Shown piece after piece: positions 1-6,752 of a stretch of DNA of 24,940 bases. The DNA comes from an uncultured Rickettsiales bacterium (GTDB lineage Bacteria; Pseudomonadota; Alphaproteobacteria; UBA8366), in NCBI GenBank assembly GCA_913046825.1, contig CAJWTF010000043.1, forward strand, positions 1 to 24,940. Reading direction: 5' to 3'. Position 1 is the stretch's first letter; the number at the start of each line of letters is the position of its first letter. The position numbers and the translations under genes are program-made. Below the pieces are notes generated by a model. The model saw nothing but the letters and a program-made list of their open reading frames with translations. It was not told where the DNA came from and did not search any database.

Positions 1-794
1 AATGCCTGTTCCGTGGTTTGTTTCAAGCCGATGGCTTCGAAGGAATAATGCACACCGCCGCCAGTCATTTCCTTGATCTGCTCGACCGGGTCGCCTTGCG
101 TTGCGTCGACCACGTCAGTCGCGCCGAATTGCTTGGCGAGGTTGAGCTTACTGCCAACCCGGTCGACCGCAATGATGCGTCCGGCCCCGGCGATGAAAGC
201 GCCGTTGATGCATGATAGGCCCACGCCGCCACAGCCGATCACGGCAACGGTGGAGCCGACTTCGACCTTGGCCGTGTTATGAACCGCGCCGACGCCGGTC
301 GTGACGCCGCACCCGATCAAGGCGGCCTTGTCCAAGGGCATATCTTGGCGAACCTTCACCAAGGCATGTTCGTGGATCAGCATTTGTTCGGCGAAGGAGG
401 AGAGATTGGCGAATTGAGAGACTGGCCGCTCTGCTTGGATGAGGCGCGACGGTTGATCCCGCCGTCGTCGTGTCTCACGACCGTCACATATCGAAGGATG
501 CCCCGTGGTGCAGGCTTCGCAATGGCCGCAAAATGCGGAGAGACAAGTGATGACATGATCACCCTGCTTCACATAGGTGACGTCAGAGCCCACTTGCTCG
601 ACAATCCCTGCTGATTCATGACCCAGCACCACCGGCATACGATATGGATAGAGCCCTTCGACGAAATGCAGGTCGCTGTGACAGACGCCCGCCGCCGCCG
701 TGCGTACTAAAACTTCGCGTGGTCCCGGCTTGTCGATGGTGACGTCCTCGATGACAAGCGGTTGTCCGACTTCGTGTAATACGGCGGCTTTCAT
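1..794 (-). CDS. Zinc-dependent alcohol dehydrogenase (partial, C-terminus beyond left edge)
   Basis: About 264 N-terminal residues of an MDR-superfamily, class III-like NAD-dependent alcohol dehydrogenase; the frame stays open to the window edge. Visible: catalytic-zinc ligands C38 (GVCHSD) and H59/E60 (LGHES); a structural-zinc lobe C89-x2-C92-x2-C95-x7-C103; then the Rossmann motif VAVIGCGGVG. This family oxidises primary alcohols or hydroxyalkyl adducts to aldehydes with NAD+ in the cytoplasm; the substrate here is unknown. The start is chosen at MKAAVLHE because CAGGAG lies about 8 bases upstream. It is last in a minus-strand operon, 53 bases after the alpha/beta hydrolase, so it probably oxidises an alcohol produced by the upstream hydrolytic genes. 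The family call is firm, the role inferred. Confidence 0.9.
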   Translation of the reverse strand, partial: MKAAVLHEVGQPLVIEDVTIDKPGPREVLVRTAAAGVCHSDLHFVEGLYPYRMPVVLGHESAGIVEQVGSDVTYVKQGDHVITCLSAFCGHCEACTTGHPSICDGRETRRRRDQPSRLIQAERPVSQFANLSSFAEQMLIHEHALVKVRQDMPLDKAALIGCGVTTGVGAVHNTAKVEVGSTVAVIGCGGVGLSCINGAFIAGAGRIIAVDRVGSKLNLAKQFGATDVVDATQGDPVEQIKEMTGGGVHYSFEAIGLKQTTEQA

Positions 795-847
795 TATGCG
801 GCTCCTGATGCGTTGTATTTAGGAGTAATCGTGATGCGCTTACGTTG

Positions 848-1747
848 TTAATCAATCGTTTGACGCGCTGGTAAATGCTCCTCGAACCAGGGGACGGTCT
901 CGCGCATGACGCCGTCGAAGGCGGGCGGGACATAGACTTCGTAATGTCCGACGCCGGGCAAGGTCACCATCTTCTTTGGTTGGCCCGCTTTCTGGTATAG
1001 GGATTGGCAATCTTCAGGCGGAACCAACCGGTCGTCGCCACCGGCGATCAATAATAATGGTCGCGGCGAAATCTTGTCGACCACCCATTCCGGATGGAAT
1101 TGCATCGTCTCGTCAATGTATTCGAGTGGCAATTCGCTCAAGGCGTTCGGGTTGTTTGCGCGCGCGGCCGAGGCCAACGCCGCTGATTGGCGGTCCGGCA
1201 GCAGGATTTCGTCCCGGGGGGCCATCCCTGAGACGCCGCTGATGACGCGCTGCTCGCGGTCCTTCTTCGATACCTCCAACAGGTCGACCCATTCGTCGGG
1301 GCGGCGTACGCTGCGCATCCAGCGGGCTCCGTGTCCCATGCCGACCACGCCGACCGTGCATTTTACGCGCTCGTCATGGGCCGCAACCCAGACCACGGTG
1401 GCGCAGCCGTAGCTGGTGCCGTAGATGCCAATGCGGTCTTCGTCGACCTCTGGTTGGATTTGTAGGAAGGTCATCGCCGATTGCACGTCCGCGACCCGGC
1501 TATAGGGAGCGAGGCGCGTGCGAGCGCCCTCGCTTTTGCCCCAGCCCTTAAAGTCGAAGGTCATGACCATGTATCCGGCTTCGTTTAGGACCCGCGCATT
1601 ATCCGGTAGGTAGAGGTCCTTCACCCCGGTATAGCCGTGACAGAGGACGACCCCCGCGCGTTGCTCGCCGTCCTTCATGTCGTCCGGATAGTACAGATCG
1701 CCGTCGAGCTTTACGCTCTCGCTATAGAATGAAATGTTTTTCTTCAT
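848..1747 (-). CDS. Alpha/beta hydrolase (dienelactone-hydrolase/peptidase S9-like)
   Basis: A 299-residue alpha/beta-hydrolase-fold protein with a complete catalytic triad. Counting from the upstream GTG codon as residue 1, the nucleophile elbow GTSYG places Ser113, the acid is in GGDDRLVPP (Asp240) and the base in GVGHYEV (His269). The HGYTG loop near residue 39 supplies the oxyanion hole. There is no signal peptide, so it should act in the cytoplasm on esters, lactones or activated amides. The ATG at 1747 is preferred over the GTG three bases upstream because GGGAGG sits 6 bases before the ATG. That ribosome-binding site lies inside the last codons of the GGT-like gene, whose stop is only 3 bases away, which indicates translational coupling. 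The exact substrate cannot be read from the sequence. Confidence 0.88.
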   Translation of the reverse strand: MKKNISFYSESVKLDGDLYYPDDMKDGEQRAGVVLCHGYTGVKDLYLPDNARVLNEAGYMVMTFDFKGWGKSEGARTRLAPYSRVADVQSAMTFLQIQPEVDEDRIGIYGTSYGCATVVWVAAHDERVKCTVGVVGMGHGARWMRSVRRPDEWVDLLEVSKKDREQRVISGVSGMAPRDEILLPDRQSAALASAARANNPNALSELPLEYIDETMQFHPEWVVDKISPRPLLLIAGGDDRLVPPEDCQSLYQKAGQPKKMVTLPGVGHYEVYVPPAFDGVMRETVPWFEEHLPARQTID

Positions 1748-1750
1748 CAC

Positions 1751-3418
1751 CTACCTCCCGTGTTGATCAGGCCAGAAGCGCGCACCTTCACGCGCATATC
1801 CACCGCCGAGCCCGACTGGCGTGCCATCCGCCCGCCAGCAAGATGCGCCGGTCATTCGGCCGTCCGTATCGAATTCGATGGCGTTCATGCCGCCGCCCAC
1901 ATGGGGGACCCGTGTCAGCTCGTGACCCGTGGCGGTGAGCGCGGTTTCGACGTCCGCTGGGAAATCATCCTCGATTTCTACCCCGTGGCCTTGGGTCCAA
2001 ATGCGCGGGGCCTCGACCATCTGCTGCACCGACATGCCGTGATCGATTTTGTTCACGAGTGCCTGCATGGCGGCGCCAAAGATGCGCAACCCGCCCGGCA
2101 ATCCCAAGGCGAGTATTGGTTTCCCGTCACGCAGCGCCATGACTGGCGACATCGATGTGGTGACCCGCTTACCGGGCGCGATGGAGAGAGCGTTACCCGG
2201 ATGGGGGTCGAAGACATGCATGTAGTTGTTCGGCACGATACCGGTGCCGGGGATCATGATGCGTGCGCCGAAGGTCGCATTGATGGTCTGTGTCGCGGCG
2301 ACGACATTACCGTCGCCATCCGCCACCGTGATATGGGTGGTGTTGGGAGATTCTGGCAGCGCCACCCCGGCGGACCACTTTTGTGCGCGATCGACGTCAA
2401 TATCGGGGCGGCGCTCGTCCGCATAAGTTTTTGAGAGCAAGCGCTCGACGGGAACATCGACAAAATCTGGGTCTGCCGTCGCGACCTTGCGGTCGGCGAA
2501 CGCGATCTTCAGCACTTCGAGAATGAGGTGCAGAGACTCGGGCGAACCGAAACCCATCGCACCGATGTCGAAACCTTCCAACAGGTTCAGCATCTGGATG
2601 ACATGGACGCCGCCCGATGATGGCGGCGGTGGGCCGACGATCTCGACGCCGCGATAAGCGCCGCGCACAACGTCGCGCTCGATGGTTCGGTAGGCAGTGA
2701 GGTCTTCCATTGCCAGCAATCCACCTGTCTTCGCTATGTGATTGACGATGGCTTGTCCGACCACGCCGCCATAGAGCGCGTTCGGTCCCTCCTTGGCGAT
2801 GGTCCGTAAGGTCTCGGCATAATCCGGGGTCGCGAGCCGCGTGCCCGCTGGGACTGGTTTGCCGCCATCGAGATAGACGGAGGAGATGGCAGGATCGAGG
2901 ATCAGTCCTTGCAGTGCTTCATCGATGCATTCCGAAAGATAAGGGGTCACGGTGAAGCCACGGCTTGAATGGTGGATCGCCGGTTCCATGACATCGGCAA
3001 GGGAGAAGGTGCCGAAACGCGCCAACATCTCGCACCAGACTTTCAGGCTTCCGGGTGCCGCGACTGATTTCGGGCCGATAGCGTTCTCGCGGCCTTCGGT
3101 CTCCAGATAATCGGGCATGGTGTCGGAGACAGTCCGATAGACGTCCGGTGCCGCGCCGAGCGGGGCGCGGCCCAATCCGTCGAGAATCCGATGGCTACCG
3201 TCGGCCAATCGGATATGCGCCAAGCCGCCGCCGATTATGCCGACCATCATCGGCTCCACCACGGTCAGTGCGAACAATGAGGCGACAGCCGCATCGATAG
3301 CATTTCCACCGGCCGCGATCATCTCGGCACCTGCCGCCGAGGCCAGCGGATGGCTGGTGGAGACCATGCCGCGGGTACCCGTGGCGGGGTTCTTCTCGCA
3401 GGTGAAGGCGATGGCCAT
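1751..3418 (-). CDS. Gamma-glutamyltransferase-family Ntn hydrolase, atypical
   Basis: A 555-residue member of the gamma-glutamyltranspeptidase family (heterotetramer-type, autoprocessed). The autocleavage and nucleophile site is the first Thr of SPNTTHITVAD (Thr360). Downstream features fit the small subunit: TSMSPV and the oxyanion GLPGG. The PPPPSSGG motif precedes it in the large subunit. Family members hydrolyse or transfer gamma-glutamyl groups from glutathione and related amides. Two things are unusual: there is no signal peptide (canonical enzymes are periplasmic), and the block that normally reads D-x-R-E-x-A-P is LDGLGRAP (79-86), which removes the Arg that binds the glutamate alpha-carboxylate. 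The substrate may therefore not be a glutamyl amide. The start overlaps the stop of the preceding gene by one base (TAATG), and it belongs to the minus-strand operon. Confidence 0.9.
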   Translation of the reverse strand: MAIAFTCEKNPATGTRGMVSTSHPLASAAGAEMIAAGGNAIDAAVASLFALTVVEPMMVGIIGGGLAHIRLADGSHRILDGLGRAPLGAAPDVYRTVSDTMPDYLETEGRENAIGPKSVAAPGSLKVWCEMLARFGTFSLADVMEPAIHHSSRGFTVTPYLSECIDEALQGLILDPAISSVYLDGGKPVPAGTRLATPDYAETLRTIAKEGPNALYGGVVGQAIVNHIAKTGGLLAMEDLTAYRTIERDVVRGAYRGVEIVGPPPPSSGGVHVIQMLNLLEGFDIGAMGFGSPESLHLILEVLKIAFADRKVATADPDFVDVPVERLLSKTYADERRPDIDVDRAQKWSAGVALPESPNTTHITVADGDGNVVAATQTINATFGARIMIPGTGIVPNNYMHVFDPHPGNALSIAPGKRVTTSMSPVMALRDGKPILALGLPGGLRIFGAAMQALVNKIDHGMSVQQMVEAPRIWTQGHGVEIEDDFPADVETALTATGHELTRVPHVGGGMNAIEFDTDGRMTGASCWRADGTPVGLGGGYAREGARFWPDQHGR

Positions 3419-3753
3419 TAATCGCTGTCCCGTTCGTGTTCGGGGCCGACCTCGGAGAAGACCCAAAGCCCCGCGCGTTTCCAATTGAAACTGTCACTTT
3501 GCTTTCGTTGGTCGCGGGTTGCGTCCAGTGTAGCGACAACACCTTCTCCGCTCTCTGCCTCGGCCTCATAAAGGGCAAGGTGCTGCAGTGGGCATTTTTG
3601 GCCTTTCTCCGCCGTCAACACGAAGCGCTGGGCGTTCTTCCAACCAGTGCTCGCGAGCACTTCGCGGATGTGGGTATTCTCATACCAGTCGTCGAATTCC
3701 GCTTCACGGCCTTCGACCGGCTCGCTGAGGACGACCACCATATGTTTCGCCAT
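3418..3753 (-). CDS. Small dimeric alpha/beta-barrel (EthD/NIPSNAP-like) protein
   Basis: A 111-residue protein starting MAKHMVVVLSEP, with FDDWYENTHIREVL at about residues 20-33. That W-Y-x-N-x-H pattern is typical of ferredoxin-like dimeric alpha/beta-barrel proteins (EthD, NIPSNAP and related groups), which bind or isomerise small aromatic or oxo-acid intermediates. A second strand-helix part follows (LQHLALYEAEAE). The start is set by GGGAG 8 bases upstream of the ATG; an upstream open frame exists but lies inside the racemase-like gene. The gene ends by one-base overlap with the GGT-like gene and begins 22 bases after the racemase-like stop, so it is embedded in the operon. The fold assignment is moderately secure; no enzymatic role is claimed. 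Confidence 0.75.
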   Translation of the reverse strand: MAKHMVVVLSEPVEGREAEFDDWYENTHIREVLASTGWKNAQRFVLTAEKGQKCPLQHLALYEAEAESGEGVVATLDATRDQRKQSDSFNWKRAGLWVFSEVGPEHERDSD

Positions 3754-3775
3754 GATTTCGCTCCCGATGAATGCG

Positions 3776-4423
3776 CTACAGTGTCTTCGATAGATGTGCG
3801 ACGGACTCGGACGGTGGCGAGAGGACAGGTACATCGACCGTGGCGCTGACAGCTGCGCGCGCTCGGTCCATGGAGAAATGGGCCAGCAGGATCGCGTTAC
3901 ATGCGCCGATACCGGCGGCGGCTTCCGCAATCAATCGATTGTGAGTGTCCGCGTCGCCGCGGTCGATGGCATCGCGTGCCCCCTCAACCAGCACGCTTCG
4001 CAGTGTGGCGTCGCTGCCGCGCGCCAATTTCATGTCGGAAAACTCCTGCTCCATCGACGCAATGGAATTCTTGAAAGTTACCAGCATGACGACTTCGCCG
4101 CCGATATCCAACGCGCTGTCAAACATAGCCTCATTCGGTTTCAGAATGGAGACCGGAACCGCACCTCCGGCAGCCTCGATTGCGGGGCCGAAGGCGGAGC
4201 AGCAATACAGGACACCGTCAACACCGCGGGCAGCGGCGTATCCGGCCAAGCCGATGATCCTGTTCGATAGCTCTTCCGTCAGCTTCCCCGCTGCGGCACG
4301 GTCAGTAGAGAGGCTGCTATCGAGTAGATGAAATGTCTCCGCTTCGGGCCAAAGGTTCGCGAAGGCTTTTTCCGTGGGGTCCATAGAGACGACAGTGGCG
4401 TGGATGAGCGCAATCTTCGGCAT
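3776..4423 (-). CDS. Asp/Glu/hydantoin racemase superfamily protein with a single catalytic Cys
   Basis: A 215-residue protein of the aspartate/glutamate/hydantoin racemase superfamily, which also includes arylmalonate decarboxylase and maleate isomerase. The N-terminal half has the expected Cys motif VLYCCSAFGP (Cys74/75). The C-terminal half, where two-Cys racemases carry the second acid/base Cys after a hydrophobic strand, reads AILLAHFSM, so that Cys is absent. One-Cys members are decarboxylases or of unknown function, so 'racemase' should not be taken literally. The protein is cytoplasmic, with no signal peptide. AAGGAA lies about 10 bases upstream of the ATG. It sits upstream of the EthD-like and GGT-like genes in the same operon, consistent with acting on a small dicarboxylate or amino-acid intermediate. 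Confidence 0.82.
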   Translation of the reverse strand: MPKIALIHATVVSMDPTEKAFANLWPEAETFHLLDSSLSTDRAAAGKLTEELSNRIIGLAGYAAARGVDGVLYCCSAFGPAIEAAGGAVPVSILKPNEAMFDSALDIGGEVVMLVTFKNSIASMEQEFSDMKLARGSDATLRSVLVEGARDAIDRGDADTHNRLIAEAAAGIGACNAILLAHFSMDRARAAVSATVDVPVLSPPSESVAHLSKTL

Positions 4424-4628
4424 GTCTATAGAATTCCTTTTTGATTTTGGCGTCGATGGAATAGCGCTGGCCGCCTATCATGACGACGACAATTTCATCC
4501 TGTCGCAATTCGAAACAGGCTAATTGTGGCATGATCTGGGGTAAATGCGCGAAATCCCGGCGTATTGGCTTTTCGGAGCCGAACCGGATCATCGCGTCGA
4601 TATCGAGTGTTCTGATCGCTGCTTTCAT
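4317..4628 (-). CDS. Hypothetical small protein heading the operon (3' end uncertain)
   Basis: An unrecognised protein starting MKAAIRTLDIDAMIRFG, with a good ribosome-binding site (TGGGAG, about 6 bases before the ATG); an upstream in-frame ATG at 4685 lacks one. As read it is 103 residues and overlaps the racemase-like gene by 107 bases, which is out of line with the tight but nearly non-overlapping spacing of the operon. The part after about residue 64 (Arg-, His- and Cys-rich) looks like out-of-frame readthrough. Adding one A to the run of five A at 4438-4442 would end the protein at a TAG (4426-4428), giving 67 residues and almost no overlap. So either a slipped-base mutation or sequence error is present, or the long overlap is real. 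Beta-strand-like segments (EIVVVMIGGQRYSI) suggest a small compact domain. Confidence 0.5.
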   Translation of the reverse strand: MKAAIRTLDIDAMIRFGSEKPIRRDFAHLPQIMPQLACFELRQDEIVVVMIGGQRYSIDAKIKKEFYRHAEDCAHPRHCRLYGPHGKSLREPLARSGDISSTR

Positions 4629-4746
4629 GGCTCGCTCCCAAGAGTAAGGCGCGACCAAATAATCATACGACCGTCCTCGTGACATAGTGGTTAGGTTATC
4701 AAACTATCGGGGGCGACCGAATCGGTTGATGTAGATGTTTGGATAT

Positions 4747-4773
4747 AAAAAAGGGGTGCCTGATTGCCGCCCC
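4747..4773 (-). terminator. Possible Rho-independent terminator
   Basis: On the minus strand GGGG and CCCC arms (outer four G-C pairs plus imperfect inner pairing) enclose a short loop and are followed immediately by six T. It lies downstream of the small exported ORF(s) at 4789-4977 and upstream of the racemase operon, so it would separate the two transcripts. The stem is short and has mismatches. A second 5-bp hairpin with a T-tract at 4799-4824 faces the plus strand, where no gene precedes it. Confidence 0.4.
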
Positions 4774-4788
4774 ATGATTTTACCTGAT

Positions 4789-4842
4789 TTAGTATCTGCT
4801 GCCGTGGGGCAGGCTTCTTTTTTTGCCCTTCTTATCCTTCAT
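4789..4842 (-). CDS. Possible 17-residue basic micro-ORF, in frame after the exported peptide's TAG
   Basis: Directly after the TAG of the 44-residue ORF, in the same frame, an ATG opens MKDKKGKKRSLPHGSRY and closes with TAA. It is strongly basic. It could be a separate micropeptide, a C-terminal tail lost through a Lys (AAG) to TAG change, or chance. No strong ribosome-binding site is visible (a GGAAG about 10 bases upstream). Confidence 0.2.
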   Translation of the reverse strand: MKDKKGKKRSLPHGSRY

Positions 4843-4977
4843 CTACTTATGGCTTCCAGCAGCGGCGGTTTTATCGGCTAGTTGGATGCCATCGGAATAT
4901 GAAATTCCGAAGGGCGCCAAACTACTGAACACCAGCATAAGAGCAAAGGTTGTGGCGGCAATGAGTGTCATTTTCAT
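4843..4977 (-). CDS. Small exported protein, 44 residues
   Basis: A 44-residue ORF beginning MKMTLIAATTFALMLVFSS, a textbook short signal sequence or single membrane segment (two charged or polar residues, then a hydrophobic core), followed by a short polar segment with SDGIQLADKTAAAG. AAGGA lies about 8 bases before the ATG (CACAAGGATAGTCTCA). It stands alone between two operons, about 90 bases after the ThDP-enzyme stop on the same strand, in AT-rich DNA that can hold its own promoter. I do not recognise a named family. Signal-bearing peptides of this size are common in alphaproteobacteria. A 61-codon frame on the opposite strand (4823-5008) has no ribosome-binding site and is judged a shadow. 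Confidence 0.5.
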   Translation of the reverse strand: MKMTLIAATTFALMLVFSSLAPFGISYSDGIQLADKTAAAGSHK

Positions 4978-5067
4978 TGAGACTATCCTTGTGGGTTATA
5001 TGCCGTGACAGATGAGGCAGCATGCAGTGAAGGTTAATTAACAAGCAGAATTTAATAAAGAATACAT

Positions 5068-6702
5068 TTATGAGCGCCGCACAATTGGGGCCGCCACGCT
5101 TTCGATCATGACGTTGACGCAAGCGGGCTTGCCGCTCGCTAAGGCGCGGTCGAGCGCTGCGGGAAGGTCGGCGGCTTTAGTGACCAACTCGCCGTGGCCG
5201 CCTATTGCTTCAACGACTTGGTCGTAACGGGCGGGCAATAGCTCGCAGCTATGAGCGCGGTTCTCGCCGTAGTCACGGATCTGGATTTGATGTTCCGCAT
5301 TCCAGCACGCGTCATTGCCAACCACTGCGACGACCGGAAGGCCGTTGCGCACGGCGGTATCGAACTCCGCCATGTGAAAGCCGAAGGTTCCGTCACCCAT
5401 GATGGTGATGACCGGGTCGTTCGTCTCCGCGACTCGCGCCGCGAATGCGAAGGGCGTGGCGGCGCCAATGGATCCGGCGACACCGTTGGTGATACGGCGC
5501 TCGCTGTCCAAATTTGCTTGCGCCCATTGCCCAATCTCACCTCCGTCCATGATCAACACAGCGTTTGGGTTGCGCTCCATCAGCCCTTTGACACCTCGGC
5601 AGAGGTCGAGCGCATGCAGCGTGCCTTCGTGCTGGCCGGTGATGTCCTGCCATGCATCGGGGCGATGGGTGATGGCAGCGTGAACCGCCTCTCGCCAAGC
5701 GGTGTCGCCGACATCGCGTCCGCGCTCGGTCAAGGTGGCGGCCGCTGGATGCGAGTCCGCGACTGCGCTGTGGATCAGGCGCGCACCTTTGCTGGTGGAT
5801 GCCCGCTCGATTAGGTCGATATCGGGATCGACGACCGCGAATTTACAATCGGCATCGACGGACGGCGCGTCGCCAAATTTAACTGTGAAGTCGAGCGGCT
5901 TACCGAGTAACACAATGAGGTCGGCTTTCTGTAATTCCTCCGCAAAAGCGCCGAGGCACGGATCGTTTAATCCGCGCGGGCTCGCCATGCCGACGACCGG
6001 CACATTCAGTTTCGCCTCGAGGGCACGTTGTGCCGCCCGACCCTTTGCCGTGCACATATGCGGGCCGACCAGGATCAGTGGCCGCTCGGCGGCATCGAGG
6101 GCGGCGAGAACCGCGTCGGCCGCCACGTCCGACAGAGGCTGTGTATCCGGCGAGAAATCTTCCTCGCTGGGCCAGAGGATCGGGTCGTTCTCGACAATTC
6201 CTTCTAACACATCCGACGGAAGGCTCAGATGTACTGGGCCGGGCCGACCCGATGCGGCGATCTTGATGGCGAGCGCTAGGTCATAGCCGACTTCCGCTGC
6301 CGATTCCGCCATCCAGGACGCCTTTGTCACCGTGGCTGCCATTTCCGCTTGAGGCAGTTCCTGGAAGCTGCCGCGCCCGAGCTCACTCGTCGGCGCATGG
6401 CCGGAGATCAACACCATCGGCATTTCCGAGGCCAGCGGCGTGCAGAGTGCCGCGACCGCGTTGGTGTGCCCGGGACCACCGGTCACCATTGCAAGGCCGA
6501 CATTGCCGGTCAGTTCCGCCCACGCGCCAGCCATCAGCACGGCGGCACCCTCTTGGCGCACATGGGTCAGGTTAATCTTCGTGCCGATCGTGGCGTCAAA
6601 TAATTCCATGATATGGTTACCGGACAGCGTGAAGATCTGGTGCATTCCGGCGCGGTCCAAGGTGCGGGCGACGATATCGGCGCCTCTCAGCGTATCGGTC
6701 AT
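5068..6702 (-). CDS. Thiamine-diphosphate-dependent enzyme (acetolactate synthase / 2-hydroxyacyl-CoA lyase-like)
   Basis: A 544-residue protein with the full three-domain layout of the ThDP decarboxylase/carboligase family. The PYR domain has the ThDP-activating Glu51 in HVRQEGAAVLMA, followed by VTGGPGHTNAV. A central domain (about 190-330) has VDPDIDLIERA. The PP domain has the ThDP-Mg motif beginning G436-D437-G438 and ending G462-N463-D464. Such enzymes cleave or form C-C bonds next to a carbonyl (acetolactate synthase, oxalyl-CoA decarboxylase, 2-hydroxyacyl-CoA lyase, sulfoacetaldehyde acetyltransferase); the sequence does not settle which, and no small regulatory subunit is nearby, which argues against a biosynthetic acetolactate synthase. 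GGAAGA precedes the start. It follows the TauD gene by 50 bases in the same operon. Confidence 0.88.
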   Translation of the reverse strand: MTDTLRGADIVARTLDRAGMHQIFTLSGNHIMELFDATIGTKINLTHVRQEGAAVLMAGAWAELTGNVGLAMVTGGPGHTNAVAALCTPLASEMPMVLISGHAPTSELGRGSFQELPQAEMAATVTKASWMAESAAEVGYDLALAIKIAASGRPGPVHLSLPSDVLEGIVENDPILWPSEEDFSPDTQPLSDVAADAVLAALDAAERPLILVGPHMCTAKGRAAQRALEAKLNVPVVGMASPRGLNDPCLGAFAEELQKADLIVLLGKPLDFTVKFGDAPSVDADCKFAVVDPDIDLIERASTSKGARLIHSAVADSHPAAATLTERGRDVGDTAWREAVHAAITHRPDAWQDITGQHEGTLHALDLCRGVKGLMERNPNAVLIMDGGEIGQWAQANLDSERRITNGVAGSIGAATPFAFAARVAETNDPVITIMGDGTFGFHMAEFDTAVRNGLPVVAVVGNDACWNAEHQIQIRDYGENRAHSCELLPARYDQVVEAIGGHGELVTKAADLPAALDRALASGKPACVNVMIESVAAPIVRRS

Positions 6703-6752
6703 TCTGTTCTTCCGTTTTTTATTGACGCGACAGGCAACGCGCGTCGATTGAT

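Noticed and set aside
377..562. Frameshift suspected in the alcohol dehydrogenase because an overlapping frame carries family-like residues
   Set aside because: Codon-by-codon reading shows the ADH frame open throughout, from the Cys lobe to QFANLSSFAEQM.
3419..3484. N-terminal extension of the GGT-like gene by 22 residues
   Set aside because: The extension lies inside the upstream gene, is Arg/Gly-rich, and the TAATG-coupled ATG at 3418 fits the family start.
4799..4824. Plus-strand hairpin plus T-tract resembling a terminator
   Set aside because: Stem is only 5 bp and no plus-strand gene lies upstream, so its role as a terminator is doubtful.
4842..4977. Possible RiPP precursor with maturation genes
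   Set aside because: No radical SAM, YcaO, lanthipeptide or transporter gene accompanies the small peptide within the window.
4823..5008. A 61-codon plus-strand frame with hydrophobic start
   Set aside because: No ribosome-binding site, and it lies antisense to the better-supported small exported ORF at 4843-4977.
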